DNA of 64,000 bases, from NCBI RefSeq assembly GCF_025802015.1, contig NZ_JAOYFC010000001.1:992001-1056000 (forward strand), written 5' to 3'. A model generated the notes under the pieces. The model saw only the letters and a list, made by a program, of their open reading frames with translations. It did not search any database and was not told the origin of the DNA. Positions 33,498 to 43,026 of the stretch are shown piece by piece; positions within the stretch are counted from its first letter, which is position 1, and every line of letters starts with the position of its first letter. Source of the DNA: Falsihalocynthiibacter halioticoli. GTDB lineage: Bacteria > Pseudomonadota > Alphaproteobacteria > Rhodobacterales > Rhodobacteraceae. The translations under genes were made by a program, and so were the position numbers.

Positions 33498-34838
33498 ATG
33501 CCGAACAGCCAGTTCACCCCCGGAATCGCATCGGGACGGTTGTCAGATACCGAATTGAAGGAAAACTTTGCCGATTTGCACGCGCCGCTTGAGGCGCACG
33601 AGGCCTTGGTTGCCGCAGATCGGTGTTACTTTTGCCATGACGCGCCGTGCATGACGGCCTGTCCGAGCAGCATCGATATTCCGCTGTTCATCCGCCAGAT
33701 TGCTACGGGAACCCCCGAAGCAGCGGCGCAGACGATTTTTGATCAGAATATTCTTGGTGGTATGTGCGCACGCGTTTGCCCGACAGAGACGCTTTGTGAA
33801 GAAGTCTGCGTGCGGGAAACTGCAGAGGGAAAGCCGGTCGAGATTGGCCGTCTTCAGCGCTACGCAACCGATACGGTGATGGAGTCGGGCAAGCATCCTT
33901 ATACGCGTGCGGATGCCACGGGCAAAAAGGTTGCCGTTGTGGGCGCGGGGCCAGCAGGGCTTTCTGCGGCGCACCGATTGGCCATGAAAGGGCACGACGT
34001 AACTGTTTATGACGCGCGCAAGAAAGCGGGCGGTCTGAATGAGTTTGGCATCGCGGCCTATAAGTCTGTCGATTCATTTGCAGAGCGCGAAGTTGAATGG
34101 CTGCTGAAAATCGGTGGCATCACCCTTGAAACGGGTAAGGCTCTTGGCAAAGATTTCACGCTTGCCAGCCTGCAAGATGAGTTTGACGCTGTTTTCCTCG
34201 GGATGGGGCTTGGCGGTGTCAATGCGCTTCGGGCCGAGGGCGAAGACAAAAGCGGCGTTGCAGATGCCGTTGATTTCATTTCAGAATTGCGCCAGTCAAA
34301 CGATCTGTCCTCCCTGTCAGTCGGGCGCAATGTCGTGGTGATCGGCGGCGGCATGACCGCCGTTGACGCCGCGGTTCAAAGCAAGCTCCTTGGTGCGCAG
34401 AACGTGACCATTGCCTATCGCCGCGATAAGGGCGCGATGGGAGCGAGCCAGTATGAACAAGAACTGGCCACAGCCAAGGGTGTTCGCATTCTCTATAATG
34501 CCGCACCCAAAAAGGTGATTGGGAATGGCGCGGTTGAAGGTGTAGAATTCGAATACACCACCACCGAGGGCGGCAAGCTCAAGGGAACGGGTGAAACCGT
34601 AACGCTTGAGGCCGATCAGGTGTTCAAAGCTATCGGCCAAACACTCTCGGGCGCGCCCGAAGAACTGGCGATGGACGGTGGCAAGATTGCCGTGTCCGAG
34701 GTTGGCGCAACAAGCGTCACCGGTATTTGGGCGGGTGGCGATTGCGCAAGCGGCGGCGATGATCTGACCGTGACTGCGGTTGCCGAAGGGCGCGACGCTG
34801 CCGAGGACATACACAGCTATTTGATGGGAGGAGCCTAA
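33498..34838 (+). CDS. preT: NAD-dependent dihydropyrimidine dehydrogenase subunit PreT
   Basis: This 446-residue iron-sulfur flavoprotein of the glutamate-synthase small-subunit type takes electrons from NAD(P)H to the catalytic partner PreA for reduction of uracil and thymine. N-terminal cysteines C43, C46, C51, C55, C90, C94, C100 and C104 can bind two 4Fe-4S clusters. An FAD-binding GAGPAGLSAAHRL follows near residue 149, then a NAD(P)-binding VIGGGMTAVDAA and the C-terminal GGDCASGGDDLTVTAVAEGRDAA. The ATG behind GGGAGG was selected. preA starts 3 bp after its stop. Confidence 0.94.
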   Translation: MPNSQFTPGIASGRLSDTELKENFADLHAPLEAHEALVAADRCYFCHDAPCMTACPSSIDIPLFIRQIATGTPEAAAQTIFDQNILGGMCARVCPTETLCEEVCVRETAEGKPVEIGRLQRYATDTVMESGKHPYTRADATGKKVAVVGAGPAGLSAAHRLAMKGHDVTVYDARKKAGGLNEFGIAAYKSVDSFAEREVEWLLKIGGITLETGKALGKDFTLASLQDEFDAVFLGMGLGGVNALRAEGEDKSGVADAVDFISELRQSNDLSSLSVGRNVVVIGGGMTAVDAAVQSKLLGAQNVTIAYRRDKGAMGASQYEQELATAKGVRILYNAAPKKVIGNGAVEGVEFEYTTTEGGKLKGTGETVTLEADQVFKAIGQTLSGAPEELAMDGGKIAVSEVGATSVTGIWAGGDCASGGDDLTVTAVAEGRDAAEDIHSYLMGGA

Positions 34839-34841
34839 GCC

Positions 34842-36143
34842 ATGGCTGATCTAACAAGCACATTCGTAGGCATTAAATCACCCAACCCGTTCTGGCTCGC
34901 GTCGGCCCCGCCAACTGATAAGGAATACAACGTCCGCCGCGCCTTTGAGGCCGGATGGGGTGGTGTGGTCTGGAAAACTCTTGGCTCTGAAGGGCCGCCC
35001 GTTGTGAACGTCAATGGCCCGCGGTATGGCGCAATTTTTGGCGCAGACCGTCGCTTGCTGGGCCTGAACAACATCGAGTTGATCACAGACCGTCCGCTGC
35101 AAACCAACCTGCGCGAAATCAAAGCGGTGAAGCGCGATTATCCGGACCGCGCGGTAGTCGTTTCGCTGATGGTGCCGTGTGAAGAAGACGCGTGGAAAGC
35201 AATCTTGCCCGTTGTTGAAGAGACCGGCGCGGATGGCGTTGAGTTGAACTTCGGTTGCCCGCACGGCATGGCAGAGCGCGGCATGGGCTCGGCTGTGGGT
35301 CAGGTGCCGGAATACATAGAGATGGTCACCCGTTGGTGTAAGCAAAACACACGGATGCCCGTCATCGTGAAGCTTACGCCAAACATCACTGATATTCGCA
35401 AGCCCGCCGAAGCGGCGAAACGTGGTGGCGCGGATGCTGTCAGCCTGATTAACACAATCAACTCAATCACTTCGGTTGATCTGGATGCAATGAGTCCAGA
35501 GCCGATGATTGATGGTAAGGGCACGCACGGCGGCTATTGCGGCCCTGCGGTGAAGCCGATTGCGATGAATATGGTCGCAGAAATCGCGCGCAATGCCGAA
35601 ACAGCGGATGTTCCGATTTCCGGCATTGGCGGCATTACAACATGGCGCGATGCGGCAGAGTTCATGGCGCTTGGTGCTGGTAATGTGCAGGTGTGTACAG
35701 CGGCGATGACCTATGGGTTCAAAGTTGTGCAGGAAATGATTTCCGGTCTTAGCCAGTGGATGGATGAGAAAGGATACGAAAGCACAGCTGATTTCGTTGG
35801 CAAAGCGACGCCGAATGTCACCGATTGGCAGTATCTTAACCTCAATCACGTCACCAAAGCTGTCATCAACCAAGACGATTGCATCAAATGTGGTCGCTGC
35901 TATGCCGCTTGCGAAGACACCAGCCATCAGGCGATTTTGATGTCTGAGGATCGGGTGTTCACCGTGGACGACAGCGAATGCGTGGCCTGTAACCTCTGTG
36001 TGAATGTGTGCCCCGTCGAGAATTGCATCACCATGAAAACGCTTGAAAAAGGCGAAGTGGATGAGCGGACAGGCGAAAAGGTTGGCGATTATTCCAACTG
36101 GACAGAGCACCCCAACAACCCAGCGGTTGTTGCTGCGGAATAG
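34842..36143 (+). CDS. preA: NAD-dependent dihydropyrimidine dehydrogenase catalytic subunit PreA
   Basis: This 433-residue protein has an FMN TIM barrel of the dihydroorotate/dihydropyrimidine dehydrogenase type (LNFGCPHGMAERGMGSAVGQ; VIVKLTPNITDI; ISGIGGITTWRDAAEFMALGA), followed by a C-terminal ferredoxin domain with two CxxCxxC...CP clusters (DCIKCGRCYAAC; ECVACNLCVNVCP). With PreT it reduces uracil and thymine to dihydropyrimidines, the first step of the reductive pathway. The next genes supply the ring-opening and later steps. Confidence 0.95.
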   Translation: MADLTSTFVGIKSPNPFWLASAPPTDKEYNVRRAFEAGWGGVVWKTLGSEGPPVVNVNGPRYGAIFGADRRLLGLNNIELITDRPLQTNLREIKAVKRDYPDRAVVVSLMVPCEEDAWKAILPVVEETGADGVELNFGCPHGMAERGMGSAVGQVPEYIEMVTRWCKQNTRMPVIVKLTPNITDIRKPAEAAKRGGADAVSLINTINSITSVDLDAMSPEPMIDGKGTHGGYCGPAVKPIAMNMVAEIARNAETADVPISGIGGITTWRDAAEFMALGAGNVQVCTAAMTYGFKVVQEMISGLSQWMDEKGYESTADFVGKATPNVTDWQYLNLNHVTKAVINQDDCIKCGRCYAACEDTSHQAILMSEDRVFTVDDSECVACNLCVNVCPVENCITMKTLEKGEVDERTGEKVGDYSNWTEHPNNPAVVAAE

Positions 36144-36163
36144 TCTCCGGCAAATCTACAATG

Positions 36164-36195
36164 AAAAGGCCCGGCGATCGCGTCGGGCCTTTTTC
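36164..36195. terminator. Bidirectional terminator between preA and the TetR regulator
   Basis: AAGGCCCG and CGGGCCTT pair around a 10-nt loop that can also pair weakly. A TTTTT run follows on the plus strand and TTTT on the minus strand. It lies between convergent genes. Confidence 0.85.
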
Positions 36196-36198
36196 TGT

Positions 36199-36822
36199 TC
36201 ACGCCGTATGCGCGTCGAGCAATCGGGTAAACAGGGTATCAAGAAAAGCTTCGGCATCAGGGAAGGGATCAACATGTTCGCCGCCCAGAACCATCCGCAC
36301 TTGAACGTCGAAATCGGCGTAATGCTGCGTTAGAGACCAGATTGAAAACAACAGGTGCCGCGGATTAACGCGCGCGATTTTGCCTTCTTCGATCCAACCT
36401 TCGATCACCTTTGATTTCTCGTCCACGAGGTCCTTCAATTCCCCTTGGATCGCGCCACCGATCCGCGGTGCACCTTGAAGAATTTCATTTGCGAACAGTC
36501 GGCTTTCGCGCGGAAAATCGCGGCTCATTTGAAGCTTGCGGCGCACATAATCAAGGATTTCTGCGCGGGGTTCGCCATCGGCGTTTAGTTTGTGAAGCGG
36601 ATCAAGCCATGTCTCCATAAGCTCTTCCAAAAGGGTTGCGTGGATGGCCTCTTTGGACGGGAAATAATAGAGCAAATTGGGCTTGCTCATGCCGGCGGCT
36701 TCGGAAATCTGGTCCAGTGTCGAGCCGCGAAACCCGAACTGGGAAAACACTTCAAGCGCAGCCTCGAGAATCGTTGCCGTGTTCTTTTGCTGGATGCGCG
36801 TGTTTGGTTTTTTCCTGTTCAT
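36199..36822 (-). CDS. rutR: TetR-family regulator, RutR-like repressor of pyrimidine degradation
   Basis: This 207-residue TetR regulator has an N-terminal HTH (ILEAALEVFSQFGFRGSTLDQISEAAGMSKPNLLYYFPSKE, about residues 17-57) and a ligand-binding domain with the LFSIWSLTQHYADF segment characteristic of RutR. RutR senses uracil/thymine in E. coli. The ATG starting MNRKKPN has GGAAAGG upstream. It is divergent from the aminotransferase gene, and a near-consensus RutR box lies between them, so it likely represses the pathway in the absence of pyrimidines. Confidence 0.88.
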   Translation of the reverse strand: MNRKKPNTRIQQKNTATILEAALEVFSQFGFRGSTLDQISEAAGMSKPNLLYYFPSKEAIHATLLEELMETWLDPLHKLNADGEPRAEILDYVRRKLQMSRDFPRESRLFANEILQGAPRIGGAIQGELKDLVDEKSKVIEGWIEEGKIARVNPRHLLFSIWSLTQHYADFDVQVRMVLGGEHVDPFPDAEAFLDTLFTRLLDAHTA

Positions 36823-36973
36823 AACCGGCCTTTCCTGCCTGAGTATCCGCTTGCGCGATACCGTATTGCCACGGCTTTTAACCTCTCGCGTAAAAAAGTA
36901 CCATTCCCCCCGTGGAGGTGGTGGAATCCTGTGCAAATGCGCAGTTTTTACGCAAAAAGCCGAGTCGAAAAAC

Positions 36974-37021
36974 TTGACTGACTTACCTTCTCTGCTAGCG
37001 TGAGATTGACCGAATGGTCAA
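36974..37021 (+). promoter_or_regulatory. Predicted promoter with RutR box for the pyrimidine operon
   Basis: TTGACT at 36974 and TAGCGT at 36996 (16-bp spacer) may form the promoter. Just downstream, TTGACC-GAAT-GGTCAA (37006-37021) is a perfect inverted repeat that matches the RutR consensus TTGACCANNTGGTCAA except for one base. Binding there would cover the transcription start. The box is strong; the promoter hexamers are tentative. Confidence 0.75.
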
Positions 37022-37071
37022 ATAATTTCGAAATGCGCCAAGAACAGGCATTTCATGTGGAGGACCGCCCT

Positions 37072-38400
37072 ATGGCAAACGATCACACAAATATCCCTAA
37101 TGACCTTTCGGCATTCTGGATGCCGTTTACGGCGAACCGCCAGTATAAGAAGGCACCGCGCCTTTTTACGGCGGCGAAGGATATGCACTACACAACGGCC
37201 GATGGGCGGCAGGTTTTGGATGGCACCGCAGGATTGTGGTGTTGTAACGCGGGACATGCGCGCCCCAAGATTACCGAGGCAGTCCAAAAACAAGTAGCCG
37301 AACTTGATTATGCGCCAGCGTTTCAAATGGGCCACCCGAAAGCCTTCGAACTGGCAAGCACCATTCGCGATATTGCGCCGAAGGGCATGGAGCATGTGTT
37401 CTTCACCAACTCGGGGTCAGAGTCGGTTGAAACGGCGCTCAAGATCGCGCTCGCCTATCAGCGCGCCATTGGGCAGGGCACCCGCACACGGCTTGTTGGA
37501 CGCGAAAAGGGCTATCACGGTGTGAACTTTGGCGGAATCTCCGTCGGCGGTCTTGTGAACAATCGCCGGATGTTTGGCCAGCACCTCAACGGGACGCTGC
37601 ATCTTCCGCATACGCATCTGATCGACAAGAACGCCTATACTAAGGGCCAGCCAGAGCATGGTTGGGAGCTTGCCGATGATCTTGAACGGATGGTCGCGCT
37701 GCACGGCGAGGAAACGATCGCCGCCGTGATCGTCGAGCCGATGGCGGGGTCTGCGGGGGTTATTATGCCGCCGAAAGGGTATCTTGAGCGGCTTCGTGCG
37801 TTGACCAAGAAATATGGTATTTTGCTTATTTTTGATGAGGTTATCACGGGGTTTGGCCGTTTGGGATCCAGCTTTGCAGCGGAGCATTTCGACGTTCAGC
37901 CTGATCTTATCACCACGGCCAAAGGGCTGACCAACGGGGTAATTCCAATGGGGGCCGTGCTTGCCACAAGCGAAATTCACGATGCCTTTATGACAGGCCC
38001 CGAACATATGATCGAGCTGTTCCACGGCTACACATATTCGGGCAATCCTGTTGCCTGTGCGGCAGGTTTGGCAACGCTTGAAACTTATCGCGAAGAAGAT
38101 TTGTTCAACCGCGCGGACAGCATGGCTGAATACTGGCAGGAGGCGCTTCACAGCCTTAAGGGGCTGCCGCATGTCATTGATATTCGTAACATGGGTCTTA
38201 TCGGCGCGGTCGAACTTGAGCCGATTGCCGGTGAGCCAACCAAGCGTGCGTTTAATGCCTTCCTAGAGGCTTATGACAAGGGCGTATTGATCCGCACCAC
38301 GGGTGACATCATCGCCATGAGCCCGCCACTAATCATCGAAAAAGAACATATAGACCAGCTTATCGGGACCTTAGCCGACGTTCTTAAATCGTTAGACTAA
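37072..38400 (+). CDS. Class III omega-aminotransferase, probable beta-alanine--pyruvate aminotransferase
   Basis: This 442-residue PLP enzyme has its Schiff-base lysine at about Lys284 in TTAKGLTNGV and the ring-nitrogen aspartate at Asp255 in IFDEVITGFGR. The N-terminal AFWMPFTANRQYK and GLWCCNAGHARP segments are typical of beta-alanine:pyruvate transaminases. In this operon it would convert beta-alanine (from uracil) or beta-aminoisobutyrate (from thymine) to a semialdehyde. GGAGGA lies before the ATG. It is the first gene after the RutR box. Confidence 0.9.
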   Translation: MANDHTNIPNDLSAFWMPFTANRQYKKAPRLFTAAKDMHYTTADGRQVLDGTAGLWCCNAGHARPKITEAVQKQVAELDYAPAFQMGHPKAFELASTIRDIAPKGMEHVFFTNSGSESVETALKIALAYQRAIGQGTRTRLVGREKGYHGVNFGGISVGGLVNNRRMFGQHLNGTLHLPHTHLIDKNAYTKGQPEHGWELADDLERMVALHGEETIAAVIVEPMAGSAGVIMPPKGYLERLRALTKKYGILLIFDEVITGFGRLGSSFAAEHFDVQPDLITTAKGLTNGVIPMGAVLATSEIHDAFMTGPEHMIELFHGYTYSGNPVACAAGLATLETYREEDLFNRADSMAEYWQEALHSLKGLPHVIDIRNMGLIGAVELEPIAGEPTKRAFNAFLEAYDKGVLIRTTGDIIAMSPPLIIEKEHIDQLIGTLADVLKSLD

Positions 38401-38434
38401 GCAATACCGAGGCCAGCAGCAGGAGAGAACCCAC

Positions 38435-39685
38435 ATGCCAGCACCAGGAGAGAACCTGAAAATCAACGGCGACCGTCTTTGGGACAGCCTTATGGAGATG
38501 GCCCAGATCGGGCCAGGTGTCGCAGGAGGCAACAACCGCCAGACAGTGACCGATGAAGACGCCGAAGGCCGCGCTTTGTTTCAGGAATGGTGCGAAGAGG
38601 CTGGCTGCACGATGGGGCTGGACCAGATGGGCAACATGTTTGCCCATCGCGAAGGGACAGACCCGGACGCGCTTCCAGTTTATGTGGGGAGCCACCTAGA
38701 TACCCAACCCACCGGCGGGAAATACGATGGTGTGTTGGGGGTTCTTGGCGGATTGGAACTGCTACGAACAATGAATGACCTTGGCATAAAGACCAAGCAT
38801 CCCATTGTCGTCACCAACTGGACCAACGAAGAGGGCACGCGCTTTGCCCCCGCGATGCTGGCGTCTGGTGTTTTTGCGGGCATGCACACGCAAGAGTGGG
38901 CCTATGACTGCGAAGATGCCGAGGGCAAAAAGTTCGGTGATGAACTGGCGCGGATCGGGTGGCGCGGTGAAGAAGAAGTCGGCGCGCGCAAGATGCACGC
39001 CTTTTTTGAGCTGCACATCGAACAAGGGCCGATCCTTGAGGCCGAGGGCAAAGACATTGGCGTTGTCACCCACGGGCAGGGGCTGTCATGGACCGAAGTC
39101 ACAATCACCGGCAAAGACGCGCACACAGGCTCGACTCCGATGCCGATGCGCCGCGATGCGGGTCTTGGGCTTGCGCATTGCCTTGAGCTTGTGAACCAGA
39201 TTGCGCTGTCGCACGCGCCTCATGCCGTTGGTGCAGCGGGGCATATTGATGTATACCCCAATTCGCGCAACGTGATCCCTGGAAAGGTCGTGTTCACCGT
39301 TGATTTCCGTAGCCCAGAGCTTGAGGTGATCGAAGATATGGAAAGCCGTTTTAAGGACGGCGCCAAAAAGATCTGCGATGAAATGGGGCTCGAGGTTTCG
39401 TTCAAAAAGACTGGCGGGTTTGATCCGGTGGCCTTTGATGAAAACTGCGTAACGGCCGTGCGCAATGCGGCTGAACGCCTTGGCTACAGCCATATGAACA
39501 TAATCTCGGGTGCAGGGCATGATGCATGCTGGATCAACCGTGTTGCTCCCACGGCCATGGTAATGTGCCCCTGCGTTGACGGGCTGTCGCATAATGAGGC
39601 CGAGGAGATTTCCAAGGAATGGGCCGCCGCAGGCGCGGATGTGCTGCTCCATGCTGTTTTGGAAACAGCGGAAATTGTGGAATAA
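38435..39685 (+). CDS. Zn-dependent amidohydrolase, probable beta-ureidopropionase (M20/HyuC family)
   Basis: This 416-residue metal-dependent N-carbamoyl amino acid amidohydrolase has the M20 fold. Metal ligands are visible at His87 and Asp98 (VGSHLDTQPTGGKYDGVLG), Glu132/Glu133 (TNEEGTRF) and the LHIEQGP histidine; the dimerisation domain carries the DAHTGSTPM motif. In context it hydrolyses N-carbamoyl-beta-alanine to beta-alanine, CO2 and ammonia, the third step of the reductive pyrimidine pathway. It lies between the aminotransferase and dihydropyrimidinase genes. Confidence 0.9.
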   Translation: MPAPGENLKINGDRLWDSLMEMAQIGPGVAGGNNRQTVTDEDAEGRALFQEWCEEAGCTMGLDQMGNMFAHREGTDPDALPVYVGSHLDTQPTGGKYDGVLGVLGGLELLRTMNDLGIKTKHPIVVTNWTNEEGTRFAPAMLASGVFAGMHTQEWAYDCEDAEGKKFGDELARIGWRGEEEVGARKMHAFFELHIEQGPILEAEGKDIGVVTHGQGLSWTEVTITGKDAHTGSTPMPMRRDAGLGLAHCLELVNQIALSHAPHAVGAAGHIDVYPNSRNVIPGKVVFTVDFRSPELEVIEDMESRFKDGAKKICDEMGLEVSFKKTGGFDPVAFDENCVTAVRNAAERLGYSHMNIISGAGHDACWINRVAPTAMVMCPCVDGLSHNEAEEISKEWAAAGADVLLHAVLETAEIVE

Positions 39686-39764
39686 CAAGGATATGCGGCG
39701 GGGAACGGCCCGCCGCGTTCGTCCTGTTCGAAGATAGAGGGCGCACCCCTCAGGGAGAAAGCTA

Positions 39765-41225
39765 ATGACCAAAGTAATCAAAAACGGCACTGTTTGTACC
39801 GCTGACCGGACGTGGAAAGCCGATGTTCTGATTGAAGGGGAAACCATCAAGCAGATCGGCGAGAACCTCACTGGCGATGAATATATTGATGCCGAAGGTG
39901 CCTATGTCATCCCGGGCGGGATTGATCCGCACACCCACCTCGAGATGCCCTTTATGGGGACTACCGCCGCTGAAACTTTCGAGAGCGGTACATGGGCCGC
40001 GGCTGCTGGCGGTACCACGATGCTGGTTGATTTCTGTCTTCCGGGCGAGGACGGGTCAATCAAAAACGCGATCAACGAATGGCATCGCAAATCAGCACCC
40101 CAGATTTGTGCCGACATCGGCTATCACATGGCGATCACCGGCTGGAACGAACAGATCCACGCCGAAATGAAAGACGCCGTTGATATGGGCGTTAACTCTT
40201 TCAAACATTTTATGGCCTACAAAGGCGCCTTAATGGTTGAAGATGATGAAATGTTTGCCTCCTTCCAGCGCTGCAAAGAGCTCGGCGCGCTTCCGATGGT
40301 GCATGCGGAAAATGGGGATATCGTTGATATCCTTCAGAAAAAATACCTCGCCGAAGGGATCACTGGCCCTGAAGGCCACGCCTATTCGCGCCCCGCTGAA
40401 GTTGAAGGAGAGGCGGCAAACCGTGCGATCACAATCGCCGACGCCGCCGGAACGCCGCTCTATATTGTGCATGTTTCCTGTGAACAGGCCCACGAAGCGA
40501 TCCGCCGCGCCCGTCAGAAGGGCATGCGCATTTACGGCGAGCCGTTGATCCAGTTCCTGACGCTTGATGAAAGCGAGTATTTCAAAGGGGATTGGATGCA
40601 TTCCGCCCGCCGCGTGATGAGCCCACCGTTCCGCGACAAAAGCCATCAAGCGAGCCTCTGGGCAGGTCTACAAAGCGGCTCTTTGCAGGTTGTCGCAACG
40701 GACCACGCCGCCTTTACCAGCGAGCAAAAGCTGATGGGTAAGGATAACTTCTGTTTGATTCCAAACGGTTCGAACGGCCTTGAGGAGCGCCTCGCAGTGC
40801 TTTGGACTGAGGGTGTTGAAACTGGCCGCCTGACGCCGAACGAATTCGTCGCCGCGACAAGTTCCAATGTGGCTAAAATTCTCAATATCTATCCAAAGAA
40901 AGGTGCGATTGTTGAGGGGGCAGACGCTGATATCGTGGTTTGGGATCCGAAAATCAGCAAAACTATCAGCCAAGCAAACCATCACTCGGTGCTTGATTAT
41001 AACGTGTTCGAAGGTTTCGAGGTTACGGCGCAGAGCCGCTATACGCTAAGCCGTGGCGAAGTGATCTGGGCATGGGGGCAAAACAGTCAGCCACAGCCGG
41101 GCCGTGGCCGCTTCGTGCCGCGCCCTGCGTTCTCTAGCGCCAGCAAAGCCCTGAGCAAGTGGAAAGAACTGAACAGCCCGCGCACCATCAAACGCGATCC
41201 AATGAACATCCCAGCAGGCATCTGA
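39765..41225 (+). CDS. hydA: Dihydropyrimidinase
   Basis: This 486-residue amidohydrolase-superfamily TIM barrel opens dihydrouracil or dihydrothymine to the N-carbamoyl beta-amino acid. His56 and His58 (GGIDPHTHLEM) and the carboxylated lysine near Lys153 (KHFMAYKGAL) bind the two zinc ions; further ligands are in HAENGD and the VHVSCEQAHEA segment, and Asp lies in ATDHAAF. It is the second step of the pathway begun by PreTA. GGGAG precedes the ATG. The ABC importer genes follow. Confidence 0.94.
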   Translation: MTKVIKNGTVCTADRTWKADVLIEGETIKQIGENLTGDEYIDAEGAYVIPGGIDPHTHLEMPFMGTTAAETFESGTWAAAAGGTTMLVDFCLPGEDGSIKNAINEWHRKSAPQICADIGYHMAITGWNEQIHAEMKDAVDMGVNSFKHFMAYKGALMVEDDEMFASFQRCKELGALPMVHAENGDIVDILQKKYLAEGITGPEGHAYSRPAEVEGEAANRAITIADAAGTPLYIVHVSCEQAHEAIRRARQKGMRIYGEPLIQFLTLDESEYFKGDWMHSARRVMSPPFRDKSHQASLWAGLQSGSLQVVATDHAAFTSEQKLMGKDNFCLIPNGSNGLEERLAVLWTEGVETGRLTPNEFVAATSSNVAKILNIYPKKGAIVEGADADIVVWDPKISKTISQANHHSVLDYNVFEGFEVTAQSRYTLSRGEVIWAWGQNSQPQPGRGRFVPRPAFSSASKALSKWKELNSPRTIKRDPMNIPAGI

Positions 41226-41293
41226 TCGGGAAATAAACCTTGGCGCATCCACTCGGGTGCGTCACATCAACGACCGGAAAACCGGCACTACCC

Positions 41294-42091
41294 ATGGGGG
41301 GCGGCGTGAGCCAAGCAACTGTAATAGAAGCCAAAAATCTTGATCTTACATTCCAGACAAACGACGGGCCGGTTCACGCGCTCAAGGATGTGAATTTACA
41401 GATCAATAAGGGCGATTTCGTGAGTTTCATCGGCCCGTCAGGCTGTGGCAAAACAACGTTTCTCCGCACAATCGCGGCCCTCGAAACGCCGACAAGCGGC
41501 ACGTTGACCGTAAACGGCATGAGCGCCGAAGAGGCCCGCAAGAACCGCGCTTACGGCTATGTTTTTCAGGCCGCAGGGCTTTATCCGTGGCGCACGATTG
41601 CGGGCAATATCAAGCTGCCTCTGGAGATCATGGGCTTTGACAAAGCGGAGCAGAACCAGCGCGTGGAGCGGGTTTTGGAACTGGTGGATCTGGCCGGTTT
41701 CGGCAACAAATACCCATGGCAGCTTTCTGGCGGGATGCAGCAGCGGGCGAGCATCGCGCGGGCGCTGGCGTTTGACGCGGACATCTTGTTGATGGACGAA
41801 CCCTTTGGCGCACTTGACGAGATTGTTCGCGATCACCTTAACGAACAACTCTTGAAGCTTTGGGATCGTACCAACAAGACCATCGGATTTGTGACCCACT
41901 CCATTCCCGAGGCGGTTTACCTCAGCACGAAAATCGTCGTTATGAGCCCGCGTCCGGGGCGAATTACCGATGTGATCGAAAGCACATTGCCACGCGAACG
42001 GCCGCTGGAAATTCGCGACAGCGCCGAGTTTATAGAGATCGCCCACCGTGTTCGTGACGGGTTGAGAGCAGGGCATGACGACAATGCGTAG
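41294..42091 (+). CDS. ABC transporter ATPase (nitrate/taurine/NMT1-type importer)
   Basis: This ~265-residue ATPase has Walker A near residues 47-54 (GPSGCGKT), the signature LSGGMQQRASIARAL, Walker B ILLMDEPFGALDE and switch histidine in FVTHSIPEA. The start is uncertain: ATG at 41294 has no clear ribosome site, GTG at 41306 follows a G-rich run, and an upstream TTG at 41240 is also in frame. It belongs with the two permeases and the NMT1-type binding protein, probably importing a pyrimidine or related base into the degradation pathway. Confidence 0.9.
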   Translation: MGGGVSQATVIEAKNLDLTFQTNDGPVHALKDVNLQINKGDFVSFIGPSGCGKTTFLRTIAALETPTSGTLTVNGMSAEEARKNRAYGYVFQAAGLYPWRTIAGNIKLPLEIMGFDKAEQNQRVERVLELVDLAGFGNKYPWQLSGGMQQRASIARALAFDADILLMDEPFGALDEIVRDHLNEQLLKLWDRTNKTIGFVTHSIPEAVYLSTKIVVMSPRPGRITDVIESTLPRERPLEIRDSAEFIEIAHRVRDGLRAGHDDNA

Positions 42092-42150
42092 CCCTGTGAT
42101 GATTGAACATATCGAACATTATTTTGCTTGTTTCGCGGGGAGCGCCGCGT

Positions 42151-43026
42151 ATGCGTAGCATAATTCCAATATTAACCGTTGTTGCGGCCATTTTCGCGAT
42201 TTGGTTCGTCGGCAGCTTCTTCATGAACAAACAATGGACGCTCGATCAGGCAGAGCGCGCCGGAACAACCCTCTCATTTAGCGAAGTTCTGGCTGATACG
42301 ATGACTCAGGAGCGGCCAAAACTCCCGACACCAATTCAGGTTTTTGACGAACTCTGGGAAACGACGGGCGCCAAGGTTCTTGATGGTAAGGCTATGTCAA
42401 AACGCAGCTTGATTTATCACGGCTGGATTACCCTCAGTTCAACGCTCGTCGGTTTTGTTATCGGGACACTTGCAGGCATCCTTCTGGCCGTTGGTATCGT
42501 GCACAACAAGGCAATGGACATGAGCGTGATGCCATGGGCGATTGCCAGCCAAACCATTCCGATCCTCGCGATTGCGCCGATGATCGTTGTGGTTATGAAC
42601 TCAATTGGCGTGCAGGGGCTGCTGCCCAAGGCGATTATTGCGGCCTATCTGTCGTTCTTCCCTGTGGTTGTCGGCATGGTCAAGGGCCTACGCTCGCCGA
42701 ACGCGATGCAGCTTGATCTGATGAAAACCTACAACGCGGGGCAGTTCGAGACATTCTGGAAACTGCGCCTACCTAGCTCGATGCCGTTCCTGTTTACGTC
42801 GCTCAAAGTGGGTATCGCCGCCTCGCTCGTCGGTGCCATTGTTGCCGAGCTTTCCTCCAGTCCGCTGGCCGGATTTGGTGGGCGGATGCTTTCAGGGAGC
42901 TACTACGGGCAGACCATCCAGATTTGGAGCGCTCTATTCGCCGCTGCGATTGTGGCCGCTTGCCTTGTTGGCATTGTCGGTGTGATTCAGCAACTCACGC
43001 TTAAGAAAATGGGTATGGCACAATGA
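42151..43026 (+). CDS. ABC transporter permease (SsuC/ThiX type), first of two
   Basis: This 291-residue permease of the nitrate/sulfonate/thiamine-precursor family has an N-terminal membrane helix, a ~60-residue hydrophilic loop, then five or so helices. Typical family signatures are IPILAIAPMIVV and the coupling region LDLMKTYNAGQFETFWKLRLPSSMP. The ATG behind GGGGAG was chosen over an upstream TTG. Its stop overlaps the next permease start by 4 bp (ATGA), so the importer is a heterodimer. Confidence 0.91.
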   Translation: MRSIIPILTVVAAIFAIWFVGSFFMNKQWTLDQAERAGTTLSFSEVLADTMTQERPKLPTPIQVFDELWETTGAKVLDGKAMSKRSLIYHGWITLSSTLVGFVIGTLAGILLAVGIVHNKAMDMSVMPWAIASQTIPILAIAPMIVVVMNSIGVQGLLPKAIIAAYLSFFPVVVGMVKGLRSPNAMQLDLMKTYNAGQFETFWKLRLPSSMPFLFTSLKVGIAASLVGAIVAELSSSPLAGFGGRMLSGSYYGQTIQIWSALFAAAIVAACLVGIVGVIQQLTLKKMGMAQ

